A stretch of DNA of 56,741 bases from Phycisphaerales bacterium (GTDB lineage Bacteria; Planctomycetota; Phycisphaerae; Phycisphaerales; SM1A02). The translations under genes were made by a program, and so were the position numbers. Under the pieces are notes generated by a model. The model did no database searches. It was not told the origin of the DNA and saw only the letters and a list, made by a program, of their open reading frames with translations. Position 1 is the stretch's first letter; each line of letters begins with the position of its first letter. The DNA lies in contig SIAB01000002.1 of the NCBI GenBank assembly GCA_009692015.1, positions 1 through 56,741 on the forward strand, given 5' to 3'. Below, piece by piece: positions 7,839 to 18,109 of this stretch.

Positions 7839-9890
7839 ATGCGAACGAGTGCGAATTGGATCAACGACTACCTCTCGGCACCCGCGACGGCCGAGGTGCA
7901 AGCGACGCTCTTCACTTCGGTTGGTTTTCCATGTGAGTCTTCCCAGAAGCTGCCAGGCGGCGACTTCGTCCAGGAGGTCGAAACCACGAGTAATCGCGGG
8001 GATTGCCTGTCGCATCTCGGACTGGCCCGCGAGATCGCAGCGGCGAGCGACCGCACGATGCGGATGCCCACCATCAACGCGCCGCGCTGCGGGTCAGCGG
8101 CGACAACTGTCATTTCGGTTTCGAATCACGAACCCCTGCGCTGTTCGCGATACACCGCGCGGGTCGTGCAAGGCATTCGCGTCGCGCCGAGCCCGCCCTG
8201 GCTGCAGGAACGGCTCCGCGCGATCGGCCAAGTCCCGCGAAACAATGTGGTGGACTGCACGAACTTTGTCCTCTTTGAATATGGCCAACCCACCCATGTC
8301 TTTGATCTTGCGACGCTTCAGGGCGGCGCGATTCAGGTTCGCAGCGCGGTTGCTGGCGAGGAGTTCTTGCCAATTGGCGAGGGGGCACAACCAGTCAAAC
8401 TCGCCGGCGGCGAATTGGTAATCGCCGACGCATCGCGCCCAATTGCTCTTGCTGGTGTGAAGGGCGGCGCGCAGACAGCCATCTCCGACAAGACGACGGA
8501 TGTTGTCATCGAAGCGGCCGCATTCGATCCGAGCGCGGTTCGGCTGACCAGCCGAAGCCTGCGAATTTCAAGTGATTCGAGTTTTCGGTTCGAGCGTGGT
8601 GTGCACCCCGCTGAGGTGGACGAAGCAGCTGAGCGGCTCGTCTCGCTCATTCTCGAAACCGCAGGAGGAAGGGCGCTCGCCGGGTCTGCCACCGCCGGTC
8701 CCCCGCTCCCGCCGATCGCGCGCGTGTCGCTGCGACTCGAGCGCCTTGAGGCGATTGCTGGATTTACGATTCCCACCACTGAGGTGCTGCAGATTCTCTC
8801 GGCGCTCGGCTTCGAACCAAAGCGGATCGGCGCGCAAATCGATTGCACGGTCCCACCGCGAAGAATGGATGTCACCCGCGAGATCGACCTCATCGAAGAA
8901 GTTGTTCGACTTGCAGGTTTCGATCGCATTCCGATGGTCGATCGGGTGAGCATCCGTCCTGTTGATTCGCAACCTGCGGTGGGCGCAGTGCGACACGCCA
9001 AGAATTGCCTAGTGGGACTTGGGTTTGTCGAGGTTGTCAGCCCGACGCTCGTATCACAACGGGCTGCTGCTCCGTTCTTGGATGCTCCATTCACCGCACT
9101 TCGCATCGAGGACGAGCGGGCAGTCGGCGAGCCGATTCTTCGCCCCTCTCTGCTTGCAACGCTGCTTCAGACGCTCAAACTGAATCAGGACAGAGGGACG
9201 CGCGCGCTGCGACTCTTTGAGCATGCCGCCGCATTCTGGCTTGGCCCCGAGGGTCACCATGAAGAACGGATGATCGCACTCTTGGTCGCAGAACCGGGTG
9301 ATGCCGAGACGCTCTATCGACTCTGCCGCGGATCAGTCGAGCGGTTGGGCCGCGAAATCTGCGGGCGCCACGCTGCCATTTCCATCGCCCCCTCGGTGGC
9401 CGCCGATACGAATGCGCGCGCTTCCCAGGCGCTCGATCCGGTTGGATGCATCCGCGTGGATTCGATCGTCGTGGGCGTGATTGGTTTGATCAATGCCAAG
9501 ACGCTCGCATCTGCTGGTCTCGAAGGACCGATTGCTGCGGCTGAACTCAATTGGGAGCGCCTGGCCAGCTCGTACCCGCCGACTCCCCGCGCGCCGCAGT
9601 TGCTCAACAGTCCGCTGCTTGACCGCGATCTCTCGCTGACCGTCGCAGAGTCGGTCCCGTGGGCGCAGGTCGAAGCGACCGTTCGCGAGGCGGCGCTGCC
9701 TGATCTCGAATCCATTTCGTTTCTGGGAACTTTTCGAGGAAAGCAGACCGGCGCAGATCGCAAGTCCGTCACACTGCGACTGACCTTTCGCGCCGCGGAT
9801 CGAACGCTCAAGCGGGAAGAGGTTGAGCCGCACATCGCTCGGCTCAACGCGCTCTTCACCAGCAGACTCAGCGCGGAGATTCGAACATGA
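7839..9890 (+). CDS. pheT: phenylalanine--tRNA ligase beta subunit (no EMAP-II-like tRNA-binding domain seen)
   Basis: N-term MRTSANWINDYL, B3/B4 and B5 domains, C-terminal FDX-ACB domain; the upstream part of the 743-aa ORF is rejected. Confidence 0.92.
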   Translation: MRTSANWINDYLSAPATAEVQATLFTSVGFPCESSQKLPGGDFVQEVETTSNRGDCLSHLGLAREIAAASDRTMRMPTINAPRCGSAATTVISVSNHEPLRCSRYTARVVQGIRVAPSPPWLQERLRAIGQVPRNNVVDCTNFVLFEYGQPTHVFDLATLQGGAIQVRSAVAGEEFLPIGEGAQPVKLAGGELVIADASRPIALAGVKGGAQTAISDKTTDVVIEAAAFDPSAVRLTSRSLRISSDSSFRFERGVHPAEVDEAAERLVSLILETAGGRALAGSATAGPPLPPIARVSLRLERLEAIAGFTIPTTEVLQILSALGFEPKRIGAQIDCTVPPRRMDVTREIDLIEEVVRLAGFDRIPMVDRVSIRPVDSQPAVGAVRHAKNCLVGLGFVEVVSPTLVSQRAAAPFLDAPFTALRIEDERAVGEPILRPSLLATLLQTLKLNQDRGTRALRLFEHAAAFWLGPEGHHEERMIALLVAEPGDAETLYRLCRGSVERLGREICGRHAAISIAPSVAADTNARASQALDPVGCIRVDSIVVGVIGLINAKTLASAGLEGPIAAAELNWERLASSYPPTPRAPQLLNSPLLDRDLSLTVAESVPWAQVEATVREAALPDLESISFLGTFRGKQTGADRKSVTLRLTFRAADRTLKREEVEPHIARLNALFTSRLSAEIRT

Positions 9891-10495
9891 GCACGGGGCG
9901 CCTCGCCGACCTGACCCTCGACGCATTCACCTTGGCGCTCGCTGCAAAGGAGCCAGTCCCTGGGGGTGGCGCGGCGTCAGCGTGTCTTCTGGCACAGGCT
10001 GCAGCACTGGGATCGATGGTGATCGAATACTCGGTCGACAAACCAAAGTTTGCTGTCCATCGCTCGCGCCTCGAACATCTCGCCCAGTTTCTTGGGCAGG
10101 CGCGCAGCGAAGCGCTCGACCTCGCCGACCGAGACGCATCCGCTTACTGCGCGCTCAACGCGATGTGGAAGATTCCAGCCGCGGAGCGCGCGACCCGCGC
10201 CGACTGGCAGAGCACCGTGACCGAAGCGATCGCCGCACCAAGTGCGATCGCCGACCTCGCGATGGGAGTTCTGGCCGCACTCGGGTCGATGTCGTCGATC
10301 ACTTCGGCGCAGCTGGCGAGTGATTTGAACATCGCCAAGCGCTTCGCGCACACGGCACTCGAGTGTGCCCTGCTCAATGTCGAAGTCAACTTGCCCGCGC
10401 TTTCTGAGGGGACCGCCCGCGCCGCTGGCGAACGATTTCTCGACTCCCGCCGCCGCGAAGGTGCAACGCTCCTGCGATTGCCGCGAGAAGGCTGA
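9887..10495 (+). CDS. cyclodeaminase/cyclohydrolase family protein
   Basis: PVPGGGAASACLLAQAAALGSMV...LARRFAHTALECALLNVEVNLPAL-like FTCD C-terminal domain pattern. Confidence 0.8.
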   Translation: MSTGRLADLTLDAFTLALAAKEPVPGGGAASACLLAQAAALGSMVIEYSVDKPKFAVHRSRLEHLAQFLGQARSEALDLADRDASAYCALNAMWKIPAAERATRADWQSTVTEAIAAPSAIADLAMGVLAALGSMSSITSAQLASDLNIAKRFAHTALECALLNVEVNLPALSEGTARAAGERFLDSRRREGATLLRLPREG

Positions 10496-10509
10496 CGGAG
10501 CGCGCGCCG

Positions 10510-11427
10510 ATGGGTCTGGCACTCCTGTTCTTGATCGGTGGGATCACCGCTGCAACCGCCTTCATCATTGGAATTGTCATCGACGCGCGCCACCCATCGC
10601 GGGCCACAACTGGCTGGGCGCTGGCCCGCGGAATTCCCATCGATCCTGCGGCGATGGGATTGGAGGCGAGCGCCGAGCTGTGGGGAAGACAGCAATCGGC
10701 CTGGCGCGTGCGCGGCAAAGCTTGCGAGAGTGGAATCGTCACCATCATCGTGCATGGTTGGCGGCGGTCACGAATTGATTCGCTGCGGCGGATCCGCCCT
10801 TGGTTGGATGCCAGCGAGTCCGTGTGGCTCATCGATCTCGCTGGTCATGGGGACTCCCCGGCTGGACCCTCCTCGCTCGGCACATCTGATGTTGCCGATC
10901 TCGTGGCACTTGCCAACGAGATCCTTGCTCAGGGGGCGCAAAGCGCTGGCACCCCCAGCCGCATCCTGCTGGTGGGTCACTCGCTGGGGGCAAGCATCGC
11001 CCTGCGCGCTGCGGCGCGAATCACCCCAGCATCGCTCGGGGGGGTTGTCGCCTTTGCCCCATACGAATCCCTCGCCGAACCACTTCGCAATCGACTCGCG
11101 GCGCGCGCGCTTCCAGCGCAACCTTTCGCATCAATCGCTGCGGCTGGGCTGCATGCAATCTGTGGCAGCGAATCAAGCACGACCGAGGCGATGACCACGC
11201 TGACAGCGGCGGGTGTGCCACTACTCGTTGTCGCCGCGCGGCAGGATGGCGTGGTCTCTCTCGCCCATGTGCGTGCGATGTGCATGCGGGCGGGTGTGGA
11301 GATCACGGTTGATGACACCGCACAACACGACGATCTCGGGACTGGACTCACCGCGAACGACGACAACCCAACCGCGGTCGCCGCGGCGGCGTTCTTGCAA
11401 CGGGTGAACAATCCACTACTTCGTTGA
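10510..11427 (+). CDS. alpha/beta hydrolase
   Basis: IIVHGW, LIDLAGHGDS, ILLVGHSLGAS nucleophile elbow. Confidence 0.85.
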   Translation: MGLALLFLIGGITAATAFIIGIVIDARHPSRATTGWALARGIPIDPAAMGLEASAELWGRQQSAWRVRGKACESGIVTIIVHGWRRSRIDSLRRIRPWLDASESVWLIDLAGHGDSPAGPSSLGTSDVADLVALANEILAQGAQSAGTPSRILLVGHSLGASIALRAAARITPASLGGVVAFAPYESLAEPLRNRLAARALPAQPFASIAAAGLHAICGSESSTTEAMTTLTAAGVPLLVVAARQDGVVSLAHVRAMCMRAGVEITVDDTAQHDDLGTGLTANDDNPTAVAAAAFLQRVNNPLLR

Positions 11428-13236
11428 CGGAATGACCGGCAGCCAGCGAAACCGAGCGCTCAACGACTTGGGTTCGCTTCGAATGTCCCACACCAGGGGA
11501 CCGACATAGCGGCTCAGCGCGGCATGGTCGAGTTTCTGCAGGGGAAGCAGCGTTGCAGGACCAAACTGGAAGGGTGTGACGACATCGAGCTCGTCCTCAT
11601 CTTCGGTCGCGTCGGGATCGACCACCAAATCTTCCGGCAGCTCGGATTGCAGTTCCGCGAGTGCCTTCTGGTTGCTTTCGATGAACGTCGGCATATCGGT
11701 GTAACCCCACCCGACAACTGCTCCGCCGTTCAGGGCGGCGAGTGCGCTTCGATAGATCGGATCTTCGCTCAGGGACTTCCCGGTGGCATCGCTCGCTGAT
11801 CGCAGAGCTTGCTCGACTGCTTGTGGCGCGCCGAACACAAGCGCTCCACCACCCAAACCAAACTCCGTCTCGAGCGATTCGCCCCCGTAGACAATGTTCC
11901 CTTGAAAGTCGCGCGGCATGAGGCCCGTTTGAGGAAGGATGGTGGCGAGGAGCGCGTTGGTCGCCTTCTCATCGGTGCATCGAATCGCGGTGACCGCACG
12001 GGTTTCCCCAGCGCCGTCCGATGACTTGCGTGAAAGGGTTGAAACTTCGGGTCCCAGGCATGAAAACACCTTGGTGAGCCCAGGACCATACTGCTCAAGC
12101 AGTGGCGCGATGGCATCGGACTGATACTCGGGAAGTGATTCAACAACTCCCTCGATCATCGACATAATGTTTCCGAATCGGATATTGAACCGCTGATAGG
12201 TCACCGCCTCATCGCCGAGCAGTGCCGCAGGCGCTTCGATCGGCGTGGACTCCGAGAACAGGTCGATCAAGCCAATCTTTTCACCCAGCACATATGCGGT
12301 GAGTGAAGTATCGATGAACGCACTGCTCTCTTCGCCGCGCATGGTCAGCGCCAGCGCGCGAACATCGCCGAAGAGTTCCTTGAGGATCACCGGCACACTT
12401 GCCATGGGTCCCGCGAACATCGGCGCCACGAGTTCCTCAAGCGGCGCGAAGATCAACGTGGCCGACAGATCCTGCTCGCCCACGATTCCAGTCATCCCAC
12501 GCCAGTCTTCGGTGTCGGCGACGCACTCCACTTGCTTTCCGCTCGCCGCAGCAATCGCATCCTCGAGCGCCGGAATGTTGCTCGCCGCGAAGAACTGGGA
12601 TCCCACGCGAATAAAAAAGAGCGCCTCGGGCATCTGGGTGATCCCGCCGAGTGCATCCATCCCCCGTGGCGGCCGACGGCGCGGCGGCTGCGGATCTTGC
12701 GGATCATCACTTTCGGCCGGCTGCGGCAACTCAACGCGCGTGGCCTTGATGCCACCCTGAATCTCGACCTGTTCGAATGGCCGCGCGGCATCCTTCTCGA
12801 GTTCTCGAATCAGCCCATCGAAGACCTTGCCGGCCGCATCGGCTCGCTCGCCATAGTCTGCCCAGAGCAAGAGACCGACTTCCGGCGCGTCGAGTTCTTC
12901 GTTTCGCTCGACGAAGAGTGAGAGCCCAAGAGGACCCGGCCACGGAACACTCTCGACATCGATTCCGAGCGCTTGAAGTTCCGCGGATCGTTTGCGTTCC
13001 GACTCCTTGCGCGCCGCGGAAACTTCGGCGGCGATTTCGGGGGCGCTCAACATTTGCCCAAGCGGTCCGGCCATAAAACGCGTGGCAGTTGCGTCGAGGT
13101 CCTTGGCGGCGATGACCAGCGCGCTCCCCTTGGGTGCCATCGTCTCGAACTTGATCGAATCCGCCCGCGCGGCACCAACCCATGACTGCGAACAAATCAC
13201 GCCCACCAGGGCGTGCCGAATTGTGCTTGAAATCAT
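11416..13236 (-). CDS. exported hypothetical protein (about 600 aa)
   Basis: Signal peptide MISSTIRHALVGVICSQSWVGAARA; SD AAGGAG upstream; long intact ORF. Confidence 0.7.
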   Translation of the reverse strand: MISSTIRHALVGVICSQSWVGAARADSIKFETMAPKGSALVIAAKDLDATATRFMAGPLGQMLSAPEIAAEVSAARKESERKRSAELQALGIDVESVPWPGPLGLSLFVERNEELDAPEVGLLLWADYGERADAAGKVFDGLIRELEKDAARPFEQVEIQGGIKATRVELPQPAESDDPQDPQPPRRRPPRGMDALGGITQMPEALFFIRVGSQFFAASNIPALEDAIAAASGKQVECVADTEDWRGMTGIVGEQDLSATLIFAPLEELVAPMFAGPMASVPVILKELFGDVRALALTMRGEESSAFIDTSLTAYVLGEKIGLIDLFSESTPIEAPAALLGDEAVTYQRFNIRFGNIMSMIEGVVESLPEYQSDAIAPLLEQYGPGLTKVFSCLGPEVSTLSRKSSDGAGETRAVTAIRCTDEKATNALLATILPQTGLMPRDFQGNIVYGGESLETEFGLGGGALVFGAPQAVEQALRSASDATGKSLSEDPIYRSALAALNGGAVVGWGYTDMPTFIESNQKALAELQSELPEDLVVDPDATEDEDELDVVTPFQFGPATLLPLQKLDHAALSRYVGPLVWDIRSEPKSLSARFRWLPVIPSTK

Positions 13237-13267
13237 CGCTCGCTCCTTCATAAAAAGTGTTCCGACA

Positions 13268-14251
13268 TCACCCGCCGCTGGCATCCTTCAACTGTGGAGG
13301 AGCCTGAAAGTCTTTGCGCGGTGGTGGCTTGAGATAGTTGTTGCCTGAGTTTGGATTGTTGCGGTCGAAGGCAAATGCCTCGCGATTTCGCACGAAATCC
13401 TTCACATAGCGGGCTGGGATCGCAAAGCCCAGCGACTCGCCGCCACGAATCCCCATGTTGGTGATGCCGACGATTTCGCCGCGGGTATTGAAGAGCGGTC
13501 CACCAGAATTTCCTGGATTGATTGCCGTGTCGGTCTGGATGTATGTCAAGCCGTCAAAGTTGCGCGATGTTGTGGAAACAACGCCTTGGGTCATGGTGCG
13601 CTCCAGACCGAGTGGATTGCCAATCGCAAAGACCGGCTGCCCGATCTCCAGACCATCCTGCATCACGATCGGAGCGCAGTCAAAGGGCTTGCCCTCGGGA
13701 TGCTTGATGCGGATCAGCGCCAGATCGATGTGATTGTTCACCGCGATGAGTTCGACATCTTCGATTTCGATCCGCTTGAGCGTGCCATCTGTTTGCGGTA
13801 ACCAAATGGTTGTTCGCAGATTCGTCTCGCCCTGCACCACATGCGCGTTGGTGATCGCATAACCCTCGGGGTTGATGATGACTCCAGAACCCAGACCCGC
13901 CGGTGTCGAAACCTTGATCACTGCAGAACCAATGATCTTGGCATGCTCGCGCGCCGACAGTTCGGGCAGGTTGGACGCGGTTGAAAAGAGCGTGTCCTCG
14001 GTGCGCTTGATCTGCGAGATTCCCTGCGCGTTCTGCACCTCGGCGACATCCGTCATCTCAAACACCAGAACATCAGGACCGACATCGAGCCAAACCCGAT
14101 GGTCGCTTCGCTTGATCACCGTTCCCTCCATACGATGTCCACTCTTGAGGATGATGACATCAGCCTGAGCTGGACTGGCGGTGTCGTCTCCGGGCGCGAG
14201 CGGCGAAAATCCTGCGAGGAGCGCGAGAGATAGAACAAGTTGGGTGGACAT
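13268..14251 (-). CDS. trypsin-like (HtrA/DegP-like) serine protease
   Basis: GSGVIINPEGYAITNAHVV, HIDLALIRI, INPGNSGGPLFN catalytic motifs; start chosen at MSTQLVLSLALLAG. Confidence 0.88.
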   Translation of the reverse strand: MSTQLVLSLALLAGFSPLAPGDDTASPAQADVIILKSGHRMEGTVIKRSDHRVWLDVGPDVLVFEMTDVAEVQNAQGISQIKRTEDTLFSTASNLPELSAREHAKIIGSAVIKVSTPAGLGSGVIINPEGYAITNAHVVQGETNLRTTIWLPQTDGTLKRIEIEDVELIAVNNHIDLALIRIKHPEGKPFDCAPIVMQDGLEIGQPVFAIGNPLGLERTMTQGVVSTTSRNFDGLTYIQTDTAINPGNSGGPLFNTRGEIVGITNMGIRGGESLGFAIPARYVKDFVRNREAFAFDRNNPNSGNNYLKPPPRKDFQAPPQLKDASGG

Positions 14252-14278
14252 CAAACGGTCTCCAATGGGTGAAGGCGT

Positions 14279-14285
14279 TACTATA
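14279..14285. promoter_or_regulatory. overlapping divergent -10 elements (TACTAT on +, TATAGT on -)
   Basis: TACTATA between divergent htrA-like (-) and FG-GAP (+) genes. Confidence 0.4.
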
Positions 14286-14314
14286 ACTCGCAATTGCAAC
14301 CCACGAGAACCCTC

Positions 14315-16708
14315 ATGCGAAACAAACACTTCCACTCTGCCCCGCTCGCCCTCCTCGCGATTCTGCTCGCCTCGTCGCCTCGCGCGCTTGCGCAGAGCTC
14401 CGCCACCGGCGGCAATCAGATCAGCGACCACTTCGGCTTCGATGGGGTTGATGCCATCAAGGTTGACAAGAAGGGCGGTCCGCTCACGGTCGCCGACCTC
14501 GATTCGGATGGACGCAACGATCTCATCGCCATCAACAATCGCAACAGTCGCATCGACCTGCTCTACCAAAAGGTTGGTGCCAAGGCGACCGACGAGGTTC
14601 CGCCAACCTCCAGCATCAACGAGATTCCGCAGCATTGGCGCTTTCGACGGGTCGAAGTTCCCGTCTCCGAAGAGGTCGGCGCCGTGCTTCCATTCGATTT
14701 CGATGGCGACAAGCGAATGGATCTCATCCTCTCGACTGCGACTGGAAAGATCGTGTTCATGCGGCAGTCGGCCCCTGGCGTCTTCGAAGTTGTTCGCAAG
14801 CACACGGTCAAGGGGCTCAGCCCGCAGCGCGACGCGCTCTTAATCTCGAATCTCCTGGGAGATGACAAGCCAGAACTGGTTGGGATCGCCAATGGCCGCA
14901 TTCATGTCTGGTCTTTTTCAGGATCTGACCTTGGGACTCCCGTTGAGATCGCGTCCGGTGGCGGCAACCTCGTTGCGGCGCTCGCAGGCGATCTTGAGGG
15001 CGATGGCACGAACGACCTGATCGGAATACTGCCCGACGATCCTGCGCCAATTCGAGCGTGGTTTGGATCGAAGCAAGATGGCGTCGCGGCGCTCGGTCCG
15101 CAAACACGGTTCGAGATGCCACCGCTGCGCGATGCAGACATCGTCTCGATTCCCGGACAGAAGGGCTCTGCCCTGGCGGTCGTCGAGAAGCCATCCAAAC
15201 GGGTCGCGCTTCTGCGAGTTGCCGACGAGCCGATCACCGAGGGTGGTGACCGCGAGGCCAGTTTGCAAACCTGGGCCTTCACCGACACGGCCAATCGAAA
15301 CCGCGACACCGCGATCGCGGACATCAATGGAGATGGACTCCCAGATCTCTTGGCAACGAATACCGAAGCGAATGCTGTCTCCATCTTTCAACAGGTGCCC
15401 GGCCGCGGCTTTGTGGGCATGCAGAACTCGCCCGCATATAGCGATCTCGACTTCGTCGTTGCCGGCGATGTGGATGGCAACGGACGAGCGGAGGTCTTCG
15501 TGAGCAGCGAAAAGGAGGGTGTGGTTGGTCGGACGACATTCGTCAATGACGGACTCGAGTTTCCGCAGACCATGCCGCTGAGCGGCGGCAATGTTCCGAC
15601 GGCTTTGGGATTGGTCAATCTCGACGGTCGCAATTGGGTCGCAGTCATCGGCAAGGATGGCCGCAACTACTCAATCGAATTGCAGCCAGCTGATGGATCC
15701 ACCGCTGGAAAAGTTTCGATCCCACTCGGCGCTCTGAGCCGCGCTCCAGACACGATCATGGCGCTCGACGCAGATCAAGATGGTCTGACCGATCTCTTGT
15801 TGTTCACCCCAGACAAGCCGATGACCATGCTGCGCCACGAAACACCAAAGGATGGCGATGCGAAGGACGCGCCACCATCGTTCAAGACGCTCGAGAGCAA
15901 GGATATGGCGCAGTTCGGTCTCGCCCAAGCGGCGAATGCCAAGAACACAGCGCGCGCCGATATCGATGGCGATGGACGCGCCGAACTCCTCGTCGCCGAT
16001 CGCAATTTTGTTCGCGCACTTCGCTTCGATTCCAAGACTGGCTGGCAAGTGGTCGAGCAGATCAACGCCCCGCGCGGTGACACCAAGTTCAGTTCGATCA
16101 CGCTGCACGCCGAGAAGATCGCTGTAGGCGATCGCGAGAATGGCAAGGTCATTATCTTTGCACAAGACCCAACGACGAAAAAGTGGAAGCAGTCCGATGA
16201 GTTCGATGTGAAGGGATTCAAGTTCAATTCCCTCGCCGCTGGGTCATTCACCGGTGGGAAGGACCAAGGATTGCTGTTGATTGGCGATGACGGATTCGGC
16301 GTGATGCGCTTCAGCGGATCGCGAGAGAAACTGGAAGAACTCTCGTCCTGGCGCACCGAGGACATCCGTCAGTTCCCGCACGAGCTCGGGGTGGGAGATC
16401 TCAATCAGGATGGCATGACCGACCTGGTGGTACTTGATGCCGGAAAGCAAATGCTCGATGTGCTGGGGATCAGCACCACCAACACCCTCCTGCCGGCCGT
16501 GAGTTTTCGAGTCTTCGAGAGTCGACTCTTCTCCGGCGGCGAACCCAAGGAGTATGAGCCAAGCCAAGCAATCGTCGCAGATGTCACGGGCGACGGCGCG
16601 GACGACCTCATCCTCATGTGCCACGATCGAATCCTGCTCTATCCGCAAATGACCAAGAAGTCGGCGACAGCAACGGCGGCGACAGAAGTTGCCCCCGCGC
16701 ACAAGTAG
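14315..16708 (+). CDS. FG-GAP/VCBS repeat exported protein
   Basis: Signal peptide; repeated DxDxDGxxDL motifs (ADLDSDGRNDLIA, ADINGDGLPDLLA, ADIDGDGRAELLV, GDLNQDGMTDLVV, ADVTGDGADDLIL). Confidence 0.85.
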   Translation: MRNKHFHSAPLALLAILLASSPRALAQSSATGGNQISDHFGFDGVDAIKVDKKGGPLTVADLDSDGRNDLIAINNRNSRIDLLYQKVGAKATDEVPPTSSINEIPQHWRFRRVEVPVSEEVGAVLPFDFDGDKRMDLILSTATGKIVFMRQSAPGVFEVVRKHTVKGLSPQRDALLISNLLGDDKPELVGIANGRIHVWSFSGSDLGTPVEIASGGGNLVAALAGDLEGDGTNDLIGILPDDPAPIRAWFGSKQDGVAALGPQTRFEMPPLRDADIVSIPGQKGSALAVVEKPSKRVALLRVADEPITEGGDREASLQTWAFTDTANRNRDTAIADINGDGLPDLLATNTEANAVSIFQQVPGRGFVGMQNSPAYSDLDFVVAGDVDGNGRAEVFVSSEKEGVVGRTTFVNDGLEFPQTMPLSGGNVPTALGLVNLDGRNWVAVIGKDGRNYSIELQPADGSTAGKVSIPLGALSRAPDTIMALDADQDGLTDLLLFTPDKPMTMLRHETPKDGDAKDAPPSFKTLESKDMAQFGLAQAANAKNTARADIDGDGRAELLVADRNFVRALRFDSKTGWQVVEQINAPRGDTKFSSITLHAEKIAVGDRENGKVIIFAQDPTTKKWKQSDEFDVKGFKFNSLAAGSFTGGKDQGLLLIGDDGFGVMRFSGSREKLEELSSWRTEDIRQFPHELGVGDLNQDGMTDLVVLDAGKQMLDVLGISTTNTLLPAVSFRVFESRLFSGGEPKEYEPSQAIVADVTGDGADDLILMCHDRILLYPQMTKKSATATAATEVAPAHK

Positions 16709-16719
16709 CGGATGATCGT

Positions 16720-18045
16720 GTGACCGATCCCGTGACCACGCCTTCTGGTATCGATCACAGCACCGAAGCGCTTGAAAAGTTGCTCGACATCTCGAAGCGC
16801 TTGGGTGCATCTTCGGATTTACCGGTCGTGCTGGGGGTCATCATCGACGCCCTGCGCGATCTCTTGAACGCCGAGCGCGCCACCGTTCTCACCTACGAAC
16901 CGAAGTCCAATGAACTCGCGATGCATGTCGCCCACGGCGTTTCAGGGGATTCCGGCGCGAGCGTCGTTCGCTTTTCGGCGACGACTGGAATCGCCGGCGC
17001 TTGTGCCACAACGCGCACGATGATCAATATCCCCGATGCGTACGCCGATGCCCGGTTCAATCGAGAAATCGACCTGCGCACGGGTTTTTGCACCAAGTCG
17101 ATTCTGGCGATTCCGCTGATCGATGACGCGGGCGAACTCGTAGGCGTCGCGCAGGTTCTCAACACGGGGCATGGTGAATTCACACGATTGGATGAACAGA
17201 TCGCCAGCGGTATCGCAGCGCACGCCGCGATTGCGCTGCGCAGGGCGCGATTGATTCAGGACCAGATCGAAAAACTCAGACTTCAAGAGGAGATGTCAGT
17301 GGCGCGCGAGATGCAGCAGGCCTCATTTCCCTCCGCGCTGCCGGTCCATACCCACTACGACCTCGCGGCCTTCAGCACCCCCGCCGAGGCCTGTGGTGGC
17401 GACGCCTTCGATTGCTTCCCGCTGCGTGCCAACACGATCGCGCGCGCGGGGGAGACCCCCGATTACCTGGTGTTCCTCATTGCCGATGCCACCGGTCACG
17501 GTGTTGGCCCAGCGCTTTCGTCGATTCAGGTGCGCGGAATGCTTCGTGTTGCAGCCCGATTGGGACAACCGCTCGGCGCGATCGCCCGCGAGATCAACGC
17601 GCAGGCGGTGCAGGACCTCCCGGCCGGTCACTTTGTGACTGCGTGGATGGGCATTTTGGATCTCGCGACCCATTCCATCGAGTGCTTCAGTGCCGGACAG
17701 GGTCCGATCTTTGTCTACCGCCGCGCCGAGGATCGCTTTGAGGAGATCGAGAGCGACGCCCCGCCGCTTGGGATCATGGTTGACGGGTTCGATCAGGAAG
17801 GGACCCGCCGAATCGAATTGAATGTCGGCGACATCGTGATGCTCATCACCGATGGCTACTACGAGGCGGTCGATCCCAAACTCAACATGTGGGGCGAGCC
17901 GGGTGTTCAGGCGGTGGTTCGTCGCATGCGCGATGAACCGCTTGATGCCGTGCGTCGAGAGTTGGACCGCGCCGTGCTCGGCTTTGCGCAAGCAGATTCG
18001 ACGATCGATGACCGCACCGCCATCTTGTTGAAGCGGCTTTCGTGA
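16720..18045 (+). CDS. GAF domain plus SpoIIE/PP2C-type serine phosphatase
   Basis: GAF-like N-term; REMQQASFPSALP linker; GGDAFDCF, DATGHGVGPALSS, SAGQGPIFVYR, LITDGYYEA phosphatase motifs. Confidence 0.88.
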   Translation: MTDPVTTPSGIDHSTEALEKLLDISKRLGASSDLPVVLGVIIDALRDLLNAERATVLTYEPKSNELAMHVAHGVSGDSGASVVRFSATTGIAGACATTRTMINIPDAYADARFNREIDLRTGFCTKSILAIPLIDDAGELVGVAQVLNTGHGEFTRLDEQIASGIAAHAAIALRRARLIQDQIEKLRLQEEMSVAREMQQASFPSALPVHTHYDLAAFSTPAEACGGDAFDCFPLRANTIARAGETPDYLVFLIADATGHGVGPALSSIQVRGMLRVAARLGQPLGAIAREINAQAVQDLPAGHFVTAWMGILDLATHSIECFSAGQGPIFVYRRAEDRFEEIESDAPPLGIMVDGFDQEGTRRIELNVGDIVMLITDGYYEAVDPKLNMWGEPGVQAVVRRMRDEPLDAVRRELDRAVLGFAQADSTIDDRTAILLKRLS

Positions 18046-18109
18046 CTGCCAGATCCCACCATTGCCGCGCCCACCCACTGCCCGACCGGTCGCTCTATTC
18101 TGGGGGCAC

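Noticed and set aside
13268-14803. 511-aa version of the HtrA-like ORF
   Set aside because: The upstream 180 residues are antisense to the FG-GAP gene signal region; a signal-peptide start at 14251 with SD is more credible.
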